DNA from: Ectothiorhodospira sp. BSL-9
Lineage (GTDB): Bacteria > Pseudomonadota > Gammaproteobacteria > Ectothiorhodospirales > Ectothiorhodospiraceae
DNA length: 64,000 nucleotides
Reading direction: 5' to 3'
NCBI RefSeq assembly: GCF_001632845.1
Contig: NZ_CP011994.1
Span: 3,296,001-3,360,000, forward strand
A program made the translations under genes and the position numbers. The number at the start of each line of letters is the position of its first letter. The stretch's first letter is position 1. Positions 1 through 9,003 of this stretch are shown one piece after another. The notes under the pieces are model-generated. The model did not search any database and was not told where the DNA came from. It saw only the letters and a program-made list of their open reading frames with translations.

Positions 1-1
1 C

Positions 2-361
2 TCCAAGTGGTTCATCAACCTGTGTGCCTGGGTGGGGTTGGCACACGACCGTCGGCGCATACCCCGCTTCAGGATCCAGCGGGCCCGGGTTTCCACCCAG
101 TTTGTCAGGCTTCGGGCGCGGCTTGAGGCCACGGGCGTGGCCCCTACCTGGAGTGAGGCCCTGGACAGGGAATATCAGCAGTTCAAGGAGACCGTAACCC
201 AGTGGCAGCAGTGGCAGGCACGCCGGGTAAAGGTCGGGCGGGAGGCGCTGCGCGACCGCTGGACACGCATCGAACTGCGAACAGCCTACAAGGAACTGGA
301 GTATCGCCTGCGGATGCAGCGCCGGCGTCTGCGGGTACTGCATGCAGCGCTCTCCCAGTGA
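2..361 (+). CDS. Fatty acid (acyl-CoA) desaturase, C-terminal fragment
   Basis: Only the 3' end of this gene is inside the window; the reading frame is open from the first bases, so the start lies upstream. The visible part opens with S-K-W-F-I-N-L-C-A-W-V-G-L-A, which resembles the region after the last His box of delta-9 type acyl-CoA desaturases. A long, highly charged Arg/Glu/Gln-rich helical tail follows, as in some pseudomonad-type desaturases. No His-box motif is visible because that part is missing. The family inserts a double bond into acyl chains at the inner membrane. The assignment rests on a short stretch and could be wrong; an unrelated membrane protein with a coiled-coil tail is the alternative. 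Confidence 0.5.
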   Translation, partial: SKWFINLCAWVGLAHDRRRIPRFRIQRARVSTQFVRLRARLEATGVAPTWSEALDREYQQFKETVTQWQQWQARRVKVGREALRDRWTRIELRTAYKELEYRLRMQRRRLRVLHAALSQ

Positions 362-456
362 ACAGGGTCATTGCCCCCCGACCGCCCTGCCCAGCCTGCC
401 GCCAAAGCTTCCCGCCTCTGCCTTAACGTGAAAGAACCAGGTCAGCTACAGCCACT

Positions 457-483
457 CCCTTCTCCCCCGAGGGGGGAGAAGGG
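457..483. repeat. GC-rich hairpin between convergent genes (dispersed palindrome, copy 1)
   Basis: A 12-bp perfect stem with a 3-base loop (CCCTTCTCCCCC paired with GGGGGGAGAAGG). It lies between the desaturase stop and the end of mog, which face each other, so it may act as a bidirectional terminator, although no T-run follows. A closely similar palindrome occurs at 54863-54887. Confidence 0.55.
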
Positions 484-537
484 CTTGTAACGTATCTTTC
501 ATCATCTGGGGTGACTCACCACCGTGATGCATGAGCG

Positions 538-1137
538 TTAGGCTCCACGGTCAGGAGGGCGGCGACCTGCTGGCCGGAATGCCTTGCACACCTTGGGGTC
601 GGCTTCCAGATAGGGGCCCCCGATCAGGTCGATGCAGTAGGGCACGGCAGCAAAAATGCCATGCACGGGCGGTGAGGCATCGGGAAGACCTGCCAGGGTT
701 TCGGCAATGGCCTTAGGCTGACCCGGAAGATTGATGATCAAGGCGCTGCCCCTGACGACCCCCACCTGGCGCGAGAGAATGGCGGTGGGAACGAAGGTCA
801 GACTGATCTGGCGCATCTGCTCGCCAAAACCCGGCATGACCCGGTCGGCCACCGCCAGAGTCGCCTCCGGCGTGACATCACGCGGCGCCGGTCCGGTGCC
901 CCCGGTGGTCAGCACCAGATGGCATTCGGCCTCATCCACCAGTTCGATCAGCGTTTCGCTGATGATCTTCTCATCGTCGGGAATCAGGCGCGTCTCCCAG
1001 TTCAGGGGATTGTGCAGTGCACGTCCCAGCCAGTCTTGCAGGGCGGGAATCCCCTGATCTTCGTATACACCGCTGGAGGCCCGGTCGCTGACGGAAACAA
1101 CGCCGATTCTTACCGCTTCGCAGGTTGAGATGGTCAC
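538..1137 (-). CDS. mog: Molybdopterin adenylyltransferase Mog
   Basis: Adenylylates molybdopterin to MPT-AMP, the activated intermediate before molybdate insertion in molybdenum cofactor synthesis; cytoplasmic. The 199 residues match the usual length of Mog (about 195). The protein carries the family segments V-S-V-S-D-R-A-S-S-G-V-Y near the N-terminus, T-T-G-G-T-G-P followed by R-D-V-T-P-E-A-T (MPT-binding loop), and L-P-G-Q-P-K towards the C-terminus. The long form with V-H-G-I-F-A-A-V-P-Y-C fits Mog better than the shorter MoaB. The start is GTG with no clear Shine-Dalgarno. A Mo-bisMGD type oxidoreductase lies about 9 kb away and would need this cofactor. Confidence 0.93.
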   Translation of the reverse strand: MTISTCEAVRIGVVSVSDRASSGVYEDQGIPALQDWLGRALHNPLNWETRLIPDDEKIISETLIELVDEAECHLVLTTGGTGPAPRDVTPEATLAVADRVMPGFGEQMRQISLTFVPTAILSRQVGVVRGSALIINLPGQPKAIAETLAGLPDASPPVHGIFAAVPYCIDLIGGPYLEADPKVCKAFRPAGRRPPDRGA

Positions 1138-1269
1138 TGGCTGCTATCTCTCGAATTAAGGAAAGTGGTTGCCGATGACAGGCAAGCCCGAGCATTGTAC
1201 GGCAACAGGCAGAGGCCCAGTATCCAGGGCCTACCCCAGTGCGGAAGGCGCCATACCTATGGAAGATCC

Positions 1270-2976
1270 TCAACCTGTGGGAGCGGCCCCCAGGGAACGC
1301 AACAGGGTCTGCCATTGAGCCAGGGCGGCCTCGGGACTGCTGCCGTCCATTTCAATGCGGGGTGCGAGAGCTTTTGCACCACAGAATTTCAGCCAGGCAT
1401 CCAGGTCCCGGCCAAAGGCGCAGAAATGGGGATAGCCGCGATCACCCAGTGCCAGCAGCGCATACTCCAGCGTGCTTTGATCCGGGCAGGGTTGTTTCAT
1501 CAGGCTGACAAAGGGGCGGGCCGACGCAGGCGCCTCCCCCTCACCGAAGGTGGAGGCGATGAACAACACGCGCCCCATGTCCTTGAGGTCATTCGGGGTC
1601 AGGGTGCCCAGTGGGTGGACTGTCACGGCAAGGCCGGCGGCCTGGAACGCCCCGGCTGTCTTCCAGGCCTGGGTCTCGGCGTTGCCGGTCTGGCTGGCGA
1701 AGACCACATGGATGCGCTCGCCCTCCCCGGTCCCACTGTCGCCCGAGGGATTGAGCCCGGCCTGAAGCAGGGCCGACCGGGCCACCTGGGCCTTGCGGCG
1801 GCGATCGATATACAGCACCAGCCCCGTGATGGCGAACAGGGGCATGATCAAACTGGCCACCATCATGGCGATGCGGCCGGGCATGCCGAAGAACGAGCCG
1901 CTGTGCAGCGGCAGCATGCTGGACATGAGCTTTTCATTCAGGGGACGGTCCGCATAGCGGACATGGTTTTGCACGTCGCCGGTGCCGGCCGCCAGGGTCA
2001 GGCGGTTCCAGGCCCGCTCATGGGCCGGCCGGGGGTCGAAATACATGAACTGATAGTCGCTCCCCGGCTGGGGCAGACGCAGGGTGGCAGTGGAATACCC
2101 CAGCGGCGCCGCCTGCTCGAAGGCCTGCCAGAGGGTGTTCACCTGTGCAAAACGGTCAGCCACCGGCTCCCGGGGCGAGGACGCCTCACGGCCCATGGGG
2201 CTGCGGGGAGCCTCTTCGCCACTTCGGGCATGATCGGGCCGCGCGGCGGCTTCACCTTCCTGAGTGCGCTGCGGGGGCGCCTGACGCACCGGCATGGGAA
2301 CGCCGCTGAGTTCATGCAGACCCGCCCGGTACCAGTCATAGGACCAGTACAGTCCCGTCAGGGCCGCCAGCAGGTACAGAGGCAGCACCCAGGTACCCAC
2401 CACCCCGTGCATGCTGGAGACGAACCCGCGCCCCGAGCGGCGAAAACTGAAGGTGAACCAGCCGGCCAGGGCCTTCCAGGACCGGGGCCAGCGCAGGTAG
2501 ATGCCCGACAGCACCAGGATGATCAGCATGAGGGTGGCCGCCCCGGTGATCTGCTTGCCCACGTCCCCCATCAGCAGCCAGCGATGCAGGCGCTGCAGGG
2601 TGCGGAAGAAGGCCTGTCCCTTGAGTTCGGCGCCGATCAATTCCCCTGTGTAGGGATTGAAATAATGATTGACCCCGCGGCGGGCCTGCGGCCCGTCACC
2701 GGCCACGTTCACGGTGGCCGCATCCCAGGGATCGGAGGACAGGCGCAGGGCATTGATCTGCCGTTCCGGCAGGGCCTGCTGGGCCTGTCGCAGCAAGGCC
2801 TCCGGCGACAGGCGTTGTGTTTCCAGGGGCTCCACCCGCAGCACGTCGCTGTTGATGGCGCGGATGATCTCCCGCTCGAAGGTCAGCATTCCCCCGGTCA
2901 CGCCCAGGATGATCAGCACGACACCGACCGTGATGCCCATGAACCAGTGAAGCTGGAACCAGAGTTTGCGTAGCAT
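1270..2976 (-). CDS. PepSY-type membrane protein fused to a flavodoxin domain
   Basis: Probable inner-membrane reductase associated with iron uptake, for example reducing ferric siderophore. The N-terminus holds a PepSY-associated transmembrane region: L-W-F-Q-L-H-W-F-M-G, then a first helix, a periplasmic PepSY segment, and further helices near H-R-W-L-L-M-G-D-V-G-K and S-S-M-H-G-V-V-G-T-W, whose His residues are candidate heme ligands. The last 140 or so residues are a flavodoxin fold with an FMN loop (A-S-Q-T-G-N-A-E) and S-T-F-G-E-G-E-A-P. The protein ends after the flavodoxin domain, so the FAD/NAD(P)H reductase module found in longer relatives is absent. I chose ATG 2976, 9 bases after the receptor stop; an in-frame extension to 3012 would overlap the receptor gene. 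Confidence 0.8.
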   Translation of the reverse strand: MLRKLWFQLHWFMGITVGVVLIILGVTGGMLTFEREIIRAINSDVLRVEPLETQRLSPEALLRQAQQALPERQINALRLSSDPWDAATVNVAGDGPQARRGVNHYFNPYTGELIGAELKGQAFFRTLQRLHRWLLMGDVGKQITGAATLMLIILVLSGIYLRWPRSWKALAGWFTFSFRRSGRGFVSSMHGVVGTWVLPLYLLAALTGLYWSYDWYRAGLHELSGVPMPVRQAPPQRTQEGEAAARPDHARSGEEAPRSPMGREASSPREPVADRFAQVNTLWQAFEQAAPLGYSTATLRLPQPGSDYQFMYFDPRPAHERAWNRLTLAAGTGDVQNHVRYADRPLNEKLMSSMLPLHSGSFFGMPGRIAMMVASLIMPLFAITGLVLYIDRRRKAQVARSALLQAGLNPSGDSGTGEGERIHVVFASQTGNAETQAWKTAGAFQAAGLAVTVHPLGTLTPNDLKDMGRVLFIASTFGEGEAPASARPFVSLMKQPCPDQSTLEYALLALGDRGYPHFCAFGRDLDAWLKFCGAKALAPRIEMDGSSPEAALAQWQTLLRSLGAAPTG

Positions 2977-2984
2977 GGGGCGTC

Positions 2985-5240
2985 TCAGAAGTCGTAGGTG
3001 GCGGACAGCCACAGACTCCGCCGGTCCAGATACACCCCGCTGGTGGCGGCGGCGGTCTGGGTGTACCGATAGGCGTGGTAGGTCTGAGCGTCGTGGACAT
3101 AGCTGTCCGATTTGCCGAAATCCTTGTCCAGCAGGTTGTAGACGGTGCCAGTCAGACGTACCCGATCGGACATGCGATAGGTGGCGCCCAGGTTGAACAC
3201 GGCGTAGCTGTCCAGCTTGTTACCCAGTTGCTGATACAGGGAAAGGTTCTGACCGGAAGTGGGCAGCCCGCCGCTAAACCGCTCCCGGGAGGAATAGAAC
3301 TCCCCGTCCAGGCGGGCCGACAGCCGGTTGCTGACATCCCACAGCAGTCGGGTGGTCAGGGCGTGCTCCGGCGTGTTGGTCAGCAGCAGGCCCTTCTGGT
3401 CACCGGAGCGGATCTCGGTGTCCGTATAGGTATAGCCGCCACTGATCTCCCAGGCCGGGGCAAAGCGATAACGGGCGCTCAGTTCCACGCCCTGGGAAAT
3501 GGCGCGGTCGATGTTCACCGACTGGGCGAAGTCTTCCTGCTCGGTGAAGTTGCCGATGCTCAGGCAGCCCGGCGTCCCGGCATGCGGCTGGCCGTCGTTC
3601 TCATCCATATACTGGCAATTGAGGATCCCCTCACCGCTGGCAATCCGATCGGTGAAGCGGGTATGGAAGAGCGTGACATCCGCCGACAGGCCGGCCCGGT
3701 TGTCAAAGCTCGCGCCCAGCTCATAGTTGGTGGTCTTTTCCGGCTTGAGATGGGGAGAACCGATGGTGATCGTGCGCCCCTGATTGGTGAAACCAGTAAT
3801 GCCGTCATGGAGCTGGTTCAGGGTCGGGGTCTTGTACCCCCTGCCGACGCCGCCCTTCAGGGTCCACTGATCATCGGTCTTCCAGACCAGGTAGGCGCGG
3901 GGACTGAAGTGTCCGTCGAAGGCGTCATGATTTTCATAGCGGGCCCCCAGGGTGAGGGCCAGATCATGTCTGAGCCACCATTCGTCCTCGACGAAGACCG
4001 ACCAGTTACTCTGCTCGAAGGCCTGATTACCCGCCGCACCATCTTCCAGTCTTGAATCCACATACTGTCCACCCAGGGTCAGCATGTGATCGCCAGCGGG
4101 CATGATCCACTTGCCATCCACCACCAGGTCACGGTTCTCCAGCAGCCTGGGCTCGCCACCCTGGGCCTCATAACCATAATCCGGCGCACTGCCCGCAGGC
4201 AGGGTGCGTCCCAGGGTCTCCGTGGTGATGCGGGTCACACTGCCTTCCAGGGTGCCGGCCTCGAAATGACCGCGATAACCCAGCACGGCCTGGTCCCGAT
4301 TGAAGCGCAGCTCATCTTCATAGCCCCAGACCGTACCGGGTTGTGGAGCGCAGGTATTACGGTTGGTCCCATCCAGGGTGCCCAGACGACAGTTTTCGTT
4401 GGAATAGGTCTGCCGGGCACGTTCCAGATCCAGCCAGACCTGCTGATCGTCCACGGGCGTCAGGGTCAGACGACCGCCCAGGGAGTGGATCCGGGCCTCC
4501 GGCGGGCGGGGATCGCGCCCGGCGCTGTTTTCGATCAACCGATCCGAGGCATCCCGGTCGAACAGGCGACCACGCACCTGCAGGCCCAACCGGTCCTCCA
4601 CCAGCGGTCCGGTGGTGAAGATGCTGATGCTGGAGCTGTTGCCGGCACTGCGGTCTTCCTGGAAGGTGTTTTCCACCGTGACGCTGCCCCCCCACTGCCG
4701 ACTGACCGGGCGGGTGATGATGTTGATCACCCCGCCCATGGCGTCCGATCCATACAGGGTGGACATGGGGCCTCGGATGACCTCGATGCGCTCAATGGCC
4801 GACAGCGGCGGCAGGAAGCTGGTGGAGGTCTCGCCGAAGCCATTGGGGGTGACATTGCCGGAGCTGTTCTGGCGGCGGCCATCGATCAGGATCAGGGTGT
4901 ATTCACTGGGCAGGCCGCGGATACCGATGTTCAGCCCACCGGTCTTGCCGGTGCCCGCCCGTACATCCACCCCCGGCACATCCGCCAGGGCCTCGGCCAG
5001 ATTGGAAAAACGGTGCTGTTCCAGATCCTCGCGGGTCACCACCGAGATGCTGGCGGGGGCATCCCGCAGCGCCTGCTCAAAGCCCGCGGCACTGATGACG
5101 GTGATCTCGTCCAGCCGGAGGGTTTCCGCGGCCAGGACGGAACCGGCCATGCCCCCCAGGGCCAGGGCCACGGCGGTCTTGAGCATCAGGGGGCGAAGGG
5201 TCGGGAATGAAGGTGCCGAAGGTCGGGCGGGTGAAACCAT
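2985..5240 (-). CDS. TonB-dependent outer-membrane receptor, siderophore type
   Basis: Outer-membrane gated barrel for uptake of a ferric siderophore or related ligand, energised by TonB. A signal peptide is visible (L-M-L-K-T-A-V-A-L-A-L-G-G-M-A-G-S-V-L-A/A-E). It is followed by a TonB-box-like L-D-E-I-T-V, a plug domain (S-V-V-T-R-E-D-L, P-G-V-D-V-R, I-E-R-I-E-V-I-R-G-P, G-G-V-I-N-I-I-T-R) and a long beta-barrel ending in Phe (S-A-T-Y-D-F). The plug resembles the FepA/CirA group; the ligand cannot be told from sequence. I preferred ATG 5240 because AGGAG lies 10 bases upstream and the signal peptide is then of normal length. It heads an operon with the PepSY-flavodoxin gene and sits behind a Fur-like box. 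Confidence 0.88.
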   Translation of the reverse strand: MVSPARPSAPSFPTLRPLMLKTAVALALGGMAGSVLAAETLRLDEITVISAAGFEQALRDAPASISVVTREDLEQHRFSNLAEALADVPGVDVRAGTGKTGGLNIGIRGLPSEYTLILIDGRRQNSSGNVTPNGFGETSTSFLPPLSAIERIEVIRGPMSTLYGSDAMGGVINIITRPVSRQWGGSVTVENTFQEDRSAGNSSSISIFTTGPLVEDRLGLQVRGRLFDRDASDRLIENSAGRDPRPPEARIHSLGGRLTLTPVDDQQVWLDLERARQTYSNENCRLGTLDGTNRNTCAPQPGTVWGYEDELRFNRDQAVLGYRGHFEAGTLEGSVTRITTETLGRTLPAGSAPDYGYEAQGGEPRLLENRDLVVDGKWIMPAGDHMLTLGGQYVDSRLEDGAAGNQAFEQSNWSVFVEDEWWLRHDLALTLGARYENHDAFDGHFSPRAYLVWKTDDQWTLKGGVGRGYKTPTLNQLHDGITGFTNQGRTITIGSPHLKPEKTTNYELGASFDNRAGLSADVTLFHTRFTDRIASGEGILNCQYMDENDGQPHAGTPGCLSIGNFTEQEDFAQSVNIDRAISQGVELSARYRFAPAWEISGGYTYTDTEIRSGDQKGLLLTNTPEHALTTRLLWDVSNRLSARLDGEFYSSRERFSGGLPTSGQNLSLYQQLGNKLDSYAVFNLGATYRMSDRVRLTGTVYNLLDKDFGKSDSYVHDAQTYHAYRYTQTAAATSGVYLDRRSLWLSATYDF

Positions 5241-5379
5241 GACGTGAAAACTCCTGACTTCATGCTGGTTGAATTGTTCCGGCAAACTGCCCGCCCTGGC
5301 CTGGAGTAAATCCAGAGGCAATGGCACGGCTGGATGGCAGAAATGAAAAGAAGGAATAACGAAGGTGCGAATGCCAATC

Positions 5380-5398
5380 GATATCGATTAATATTATC
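5380..5398 (-). promoter_or_regulatory. Fur-box-like operator upstream of the TonB receptor
   Basis: On the minus strand the sequence GATAATATTAATCGATATC matches the classical 19-bp Fur consensus at 15 positions by my count. It lies about 140 bases upstream of the chosen receptor start, in the receptor/response-regulator divergent region. Iron repression of the receptor operon is the natural inference; the divergent regulator could also be affected. Confidence 0.65.
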
Positions 5399-5517
5399 AG
5401 TCAGCGCCCCTCCTCCTGCGGCTCGGGCGGCACACCTTCACACAATCTCCACAATCTTCATGAGGTCCCCAAAGACGGCATGCCTGCTCCCCAGTTCCTC
5501 ATCCCGGGGTTCCTCCC

Positions 5518-6219
5518 ATGAAAACCGCCCATGTACTGGTTGTTGAGGACGAGCCCAAGATCGCCGCGCTGCTCTTGGATTACCTGCATCGGGATCACTA
5601 CGCGGTCAGCCTGCTGAACAGCGGTCTGCCGGTGATGGACAGGATCCGTGCTGCCACCCCCAGCCTGATCCTGCTGGACATCATGCTGCCCGACATGGAT
5701 GGGATCTGCCTGTGCCGGGAGATTCGGCAGATATCCACTGTGCCCATCATCATGCTCACCGCACGGATCGAGGAAGCCGACCGGCTCAGGGGCTTTGAAC
5801 TGGGCGCGGACGACTACGTCTGCAAGCCATTCAGCCCCCGGGAGGTCATGGCCCGGGTTGCGGCCCTACTGCGCCGGGCGGGACAGCAACACCCAGCGCC
5901 CACAACGGCCACCGAGTACACCTGGGGACTGCATCTTGAACCCAATAGCCATCGGGCCGTCCTGAACGGTCAGGAACTCATGCTTACCCCCGTGGAGTTT
6001 CGCCTGCTGCGGCAGTTTCATGGTCAGCCGAACACGGTCCTGAGCCGGGAAAGCCTGCTTGAGAACCTCTACGATGACCACCGAGTGGTAACGGCACGCA
6101 CAGTGGACAGCCACATCAAGAATCTACGCAGCAAACTACAGGCTGCGGCGCCAGCGCACCGACCGATCCAGGCCGTGTACGGCGTCGGCTACCGTTTTCA
6201 GCCACCCAGAGTCGGGTGA
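5518..6219 (+). CDS. OmpR-family response regulator (BaeR-like)
   Basis: DNA-binding response regulator of a two-component pair. The receiver domain shows the acidic pair E-D-E near residue 10, the phospho-acceptor Asp in L-L-D-I-M-L-P-D-M-D-G, the conserved Thr in M-L-T-A-R and the Lys in C-K-P-F-S. A C-terminal winged helix begins near residue 135 and ends T-V-D-S-H-I-K-N-L-R-S-K-L, typical of the OmpR/PhoB group. At 233 residues it has normal length. The sensor kinase starts 12 bases downstream, so the two are co-transcribed. It is divergent from the iron receptor operon; whether it regulates that operon is unproven. BaeR is the closest family I recognise, but the symbol is not certain. 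Confidence 0.88.
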   Translation: MKTAHVLVVEDEPKIAALLLDYLHRDHYAVSLLNSGLPVMDRIRAATPSLILLDIMLPDMDGICLCREIRQISTVPIIMLTARIEEADRLRGFELGADDYVCKPFSPREVMARVAALLRRAGQQHPAPTTATEYTWGLHLEPNSHRAVLNGQELMLTPVEFRLLRQFHGQPNTVLSRESLLENLYDDHRVVTARTVDSHIKNLRSKLQAAAPAHRPIQAVYGVGYRFQPPRVG

Positions 6220-6231
6220 TGTCCGCAGTCA

Positions 6232-7767
6232 ATGCCCATGGAAGAGGCATCGCCCCACTTCAATCCGCGCCAGGTCTCCCCGGTGGGTAGTGGCAAGCGG
6301 CATGGGGTGTGGGAGACGTTCGGTGCTCAGCCTCCCCTTGCTCGGGGTCTGCGCACCAAGTTGTTTCTGGCCATGTTGATCACCTTCGCCGTCCTGACCC
6401 TGGCCATCATGGGTGCCATGCGCCTGAGCTTTCAGCACGGGCTGACGGGCTATCTGGACCAGGTGGAGCAGGAGCGGGCGCAGAACTTCAGCCGCACCCT
6501 GGCGGCCTATTACCAGACCCACGGTAGTTGGGAGTCCTTACGGCAGAATCCGCGCCTATGGGGGCGCCTGCAGCGGATGAGCGACGGTGCGGCGCCCACC
6601 TATCCGGCCGAAGATGCGGTGCTCCAGGATCTGCTGAGGCGCCCGGGGCGTCTTGCTCTGCTGGATGAGACGGGCCGCAGGCTGATCGGCCCGTCCCTGC
6701 CGTTCCCGGATGAAGGGAAGCGTTACCCGGTGCAGGTGGGCGGCACCACCGTGGGCATCCTGTATGTGATGCCGTCCACCCATATCACCGACGGGCTGGC
6801 CCAGCAGTTCGAGCGCCAGCAGGGACGGATCCTGGGCCTCATCGGCCTGCTTGCCCTGCTGGTGGCCGCCGTCGCCTCCTACCTGCTGGCCAACCGCCTG
6901 CTGGGTCCACTGCAGGCCCTGACGGGAGGTACTCGCTCCCTGACCACAGGCAATTACTCGGCCCGGGTTCGACTGCACACCCGGGATGAATTCCAGACCC
7001 TGGCCGAGGACTTCAACCAGCTGGCGACCACCCTGGAGAAGAATGAAGCGGCCCGGCGCCGCTGGATCGCCGACATCTCCCACGAACTGCGCACGCCCCT
7101 GTCGGTACTGCGGGGAGAAATGGAGGCGCTGGAAGACGGTGTCCGCCCGCTGGACATGCTGGCACTCCAGTCACTGCAGGCTGAGGCGAGCCTGCTGGGA
7201 AAATTGGTGGATGATCTCTATCAGCTGGCCCTGTGCGATGTGGGCTGCCTGGACTGTCACCGGGAAAACGTGGACATGATCGCCCTGCTGCGGGAGACCG
7301 CGGTCCAGCACCAGACCCGTTTCACCCAGCAACGGCTGACCATCACCCAGGCACTGCCGCCCGCCCCGGCCTTCGTTCAGGCCGACCCGACCCGCCTGAA
7401 GCAGTTGCTGAACAACCTGCTGGAAAACACCCTGCGTTACACGGACCCCGGCGGCAGACTGCATGTGGAGGCCCGGCAACAGGATCGGCAGCTCATCATC
7501 ACCCTGGATGACACCGCCCCCGGCGTGCCCGCGGATGCCCTGCCCCTGCTGTTCGAACACCTGTTCCGGGTGGAGCCCTCCCGCAGTCGGCGCCATGGCG
7601 GCGCGGGCCTGGGTCTAGCCCTGTGCCGGCGCATCGTGGAAGGTCACGGGGGGCGAATCACTGCCGCGCCCTCGCCCCTGGGCGGACTGCGGATCACCAT
7701 CTGCCTGCCATTGACCAGCTGCGCGTCGGTGGGCCAGAGCTGCCGCGGCGCTGATGGCAAGGACTGA
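6232..7767 (+). CDS. Sensor histidine kinase (BaeS-like), partner of the upstream regulator
   Basis: Inner-membrane sensor kinase. A first transmembrane helix (K-L-F-L-A-M-L-I-T-F-A-V-L-T-L) is followed by a periplasmic domain of about 130 residues and a second helix (I-L-G-L-I-G-L-L-A-L-L-V-A-A-V). A HAMP linker follows, then the H-box D-I-S-H-E-L-R-T-P-L, the N-box N-L-L-E-N-T-L-R-Y and the G-boxes D-T-A-P-G-V and G-G-A-G-L-G-L-A. The canonical D-x-G-x-G is replaced by D-T-A-P-G, as in several BaeS-type kinases. The annotated Met adds about 40 polar residues before the first helix, so a later start is possible. The signal sensed is unknown. Confidence 0.87.
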   Translation: MPMEEASPHFNPRQVSPVGSGKRHGVWETFGAQPPLARGLRTKLFLAMLITFAVLTLAIMGAMRLSFQHGLTGYLDQVEQERAQNFSRTLAAYYQTHGSWESLRQNPRLWGRLQRMSDGAAPTYPAEDAVLQDLLRRPGRLALLDETGRRLIGPSLPFPDEGKRYPVQVGGTTVGILYVMPSTHITDGLAQQFERQQGRILGLIGLLALLVAAVASYLLANRLLGPLQALTGGTRSLTTGNYSARVRLHTRDEFQTLAEDFNQLATTLEKNEAARRRWIADISHELRTPLSVLRGEMEALEDGVRPLDMLALQSLQAEASLLGKLVDDLYQLALCDVGCLDCHRENVDMIALLRETAVQHQTRFTQQRLTITQALPPAPAFVQADPTRLKQLLNNLLENTLRYTDPGGRLHVEARQQDRQLIITLDDTAPGVPADALPLLFEHLFRVEPSRSRRHGGAGLGLALCRRIVEGHGGRITAAPSPLGGLRITICLPLTSCASVGQSCRGADGKD

Positions 7768-7896
7768 GCGTGCACCCACATCAGTAGAGGAGGCGACCTG
7801 TGCAAGGGAAGCTGTGCACCGACCATCCACTCGGTTAGGCTATCGTCCAGGTGCGCAGTGCTCCCTGGCGAGTTCCAACAAAAGGCCCACTTGAAC

Positions 7897-9003
7897 ATGG
7901 AAAGACAGCTGGCAACGGAGAAACAGTGGCTGCGTACGCGGCTGGAATCCCTGATCGATGCGGCTCGGGAAACCGAGCAGAAGCTCAACCGTCTCGCGGC
8001 TCTGGAACTGCGCCTGCTGGAGGCAGACGACCTCTCGTTGGTGCTGGGGATTCTCCTGGAGGATCTCAAAACCGGCTTTGAGCTGGACCAGGTGGCCCTG
8101 GTGCTCTGCGATGCCCGGGGTGATCTGCACACTGCCCTGGAAAGCCACAGCCTGCCCGAACATTGGCCATTGAGGCTGATGGAAGACCCCGCCCCGCTAC
8201 AGGATTTGCAGGCACCCACCCTGGGCCCGCCGCGGGATGACGACCCGGAGGTCCTGGATTTTTGCGGCATGACACAACTGGCCAGTCGCGCCCTGTTGCC
8301 ACTGAGGCGGGGCAAGGATCCCATCGGCCTGCTTGTTCTGGGCAGCCAGCGGGCTGAGCGTTATAGCGCCGACCAGGACACCTACCTGCTCAAGCGACTG
8401 GCTGCCGTGGTTTCGGTGTGCCTGGCAAACACCCTGTCATCCTGGCGACTGCGGGAAATCGGCGTGACCGACCCGCTCACCGGTATGCGTAATCGCCGGT
8501 TCTTCGATCAGCGACTGCAGGACGAGATCCTGCGCATGGAGCGGGAAGGCCATGCGCTGGCCTGCCTGTTTGTGGATATCGACCACTTCAAGCGAGTGAA
8601 CGATGACCACGGCCATGCTGCCGGGGACCGGGCAATCACGGCGGTGGCACAGCGCCTTGCGCACCATCTGCGAAGGTTTGATTTGCTGGCCCGCTACGGT
8701 GGAGAGGAATTCGTGATCCTTCTGCCCGGCCTGGAGCCTGCGGAAATGCACTCTGTCGCCGAACGCATGCGCCAGGGCGTTGAGGCCACCCCCGTGCCCC
8801 TGGATCAGGAAGACGAAATCTCCGTCACCGTCTCAATTGGCGCGGCCCGCCTGCCGCCGAGGCTGCTGAGGGAACACCCGCCCGAGGAGCGGGCCCGAGT
8901 CCTGCTGAACGCGGCTGATCATGCCCTGCTCCAGGCCAAGGAGTCGGGTCGCAACCGCCTGGTCATCTCTCAGGAGTTCTGTAGTGTGCGCCCGGCTAGC
9001 TGA
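7897..9003 (+). CDS. Diguanylate cyclase with DUF484/GAF-like sensory domain
   Basis: Predicted to make cyclic-di-GMP from two GTP. The N-terminal half is a coiled-coil segment followed by a GAF-like DUF484 domain (L-L-P-L-R-R-G-K-D-P-I-G-L-L-V-L-G-S). The C-terminal half is a complete GGDEF domain with D-P-L-T-G-M-R-N-R-R-F-F, F-V-D-I-D-H-F-K-R-V-N-D and the active-site motif R-Y-G-G-E-E-F. The product-inhibition site RxxD is present as R-R-F-D five residues before GGEEF. No membrane helix is seen, so it should be cytoplasmic. I chose ATG 7897 over an in-frame GTG at 7858. Its 3' end overlaps the convergent neighbour by 34 bases. Confidence 0.85.
   Translation: MERQLATEKQWLRTRLESLIDAARETEQKLNRLAALELRLLEADDLSLVLGILLEDLKTGFELDQVALVLCDARGDLHTALESHSLPEHWPLRLMEDPAPLQDLQAPTLGPPRDDDPEVLDFCGMTQLASRALLPLRRGKDPIGLLVLGSQRAERYSADQDTYLLKRLAAVVSVCLANTLSSWRLREIGVTDPLTGMRNRRFFDQRLQDEILRMEREGHALACLFVDIDHFKRVNDDHGHAAGDRAITAVAQRLAHHLRRFDLLARYGGEEFVILLPGLEPAEMHSVAERMRQGVEATPVPLDQEDEISVTVSIGAARLPPRLLREHPPEERARVLLNAADHALLQAKESGRNRLVISQEFCSVRPAS

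Noticed and set aside
1165-2973. A 602-codon plus-strand open frame opposite the PepSY-flavodoxin gene
   Set aside because: Its translation is rich in Gly/Gln/His/Arg with no domain; it is the GC-driven mirror of a clear minus-strand gene.
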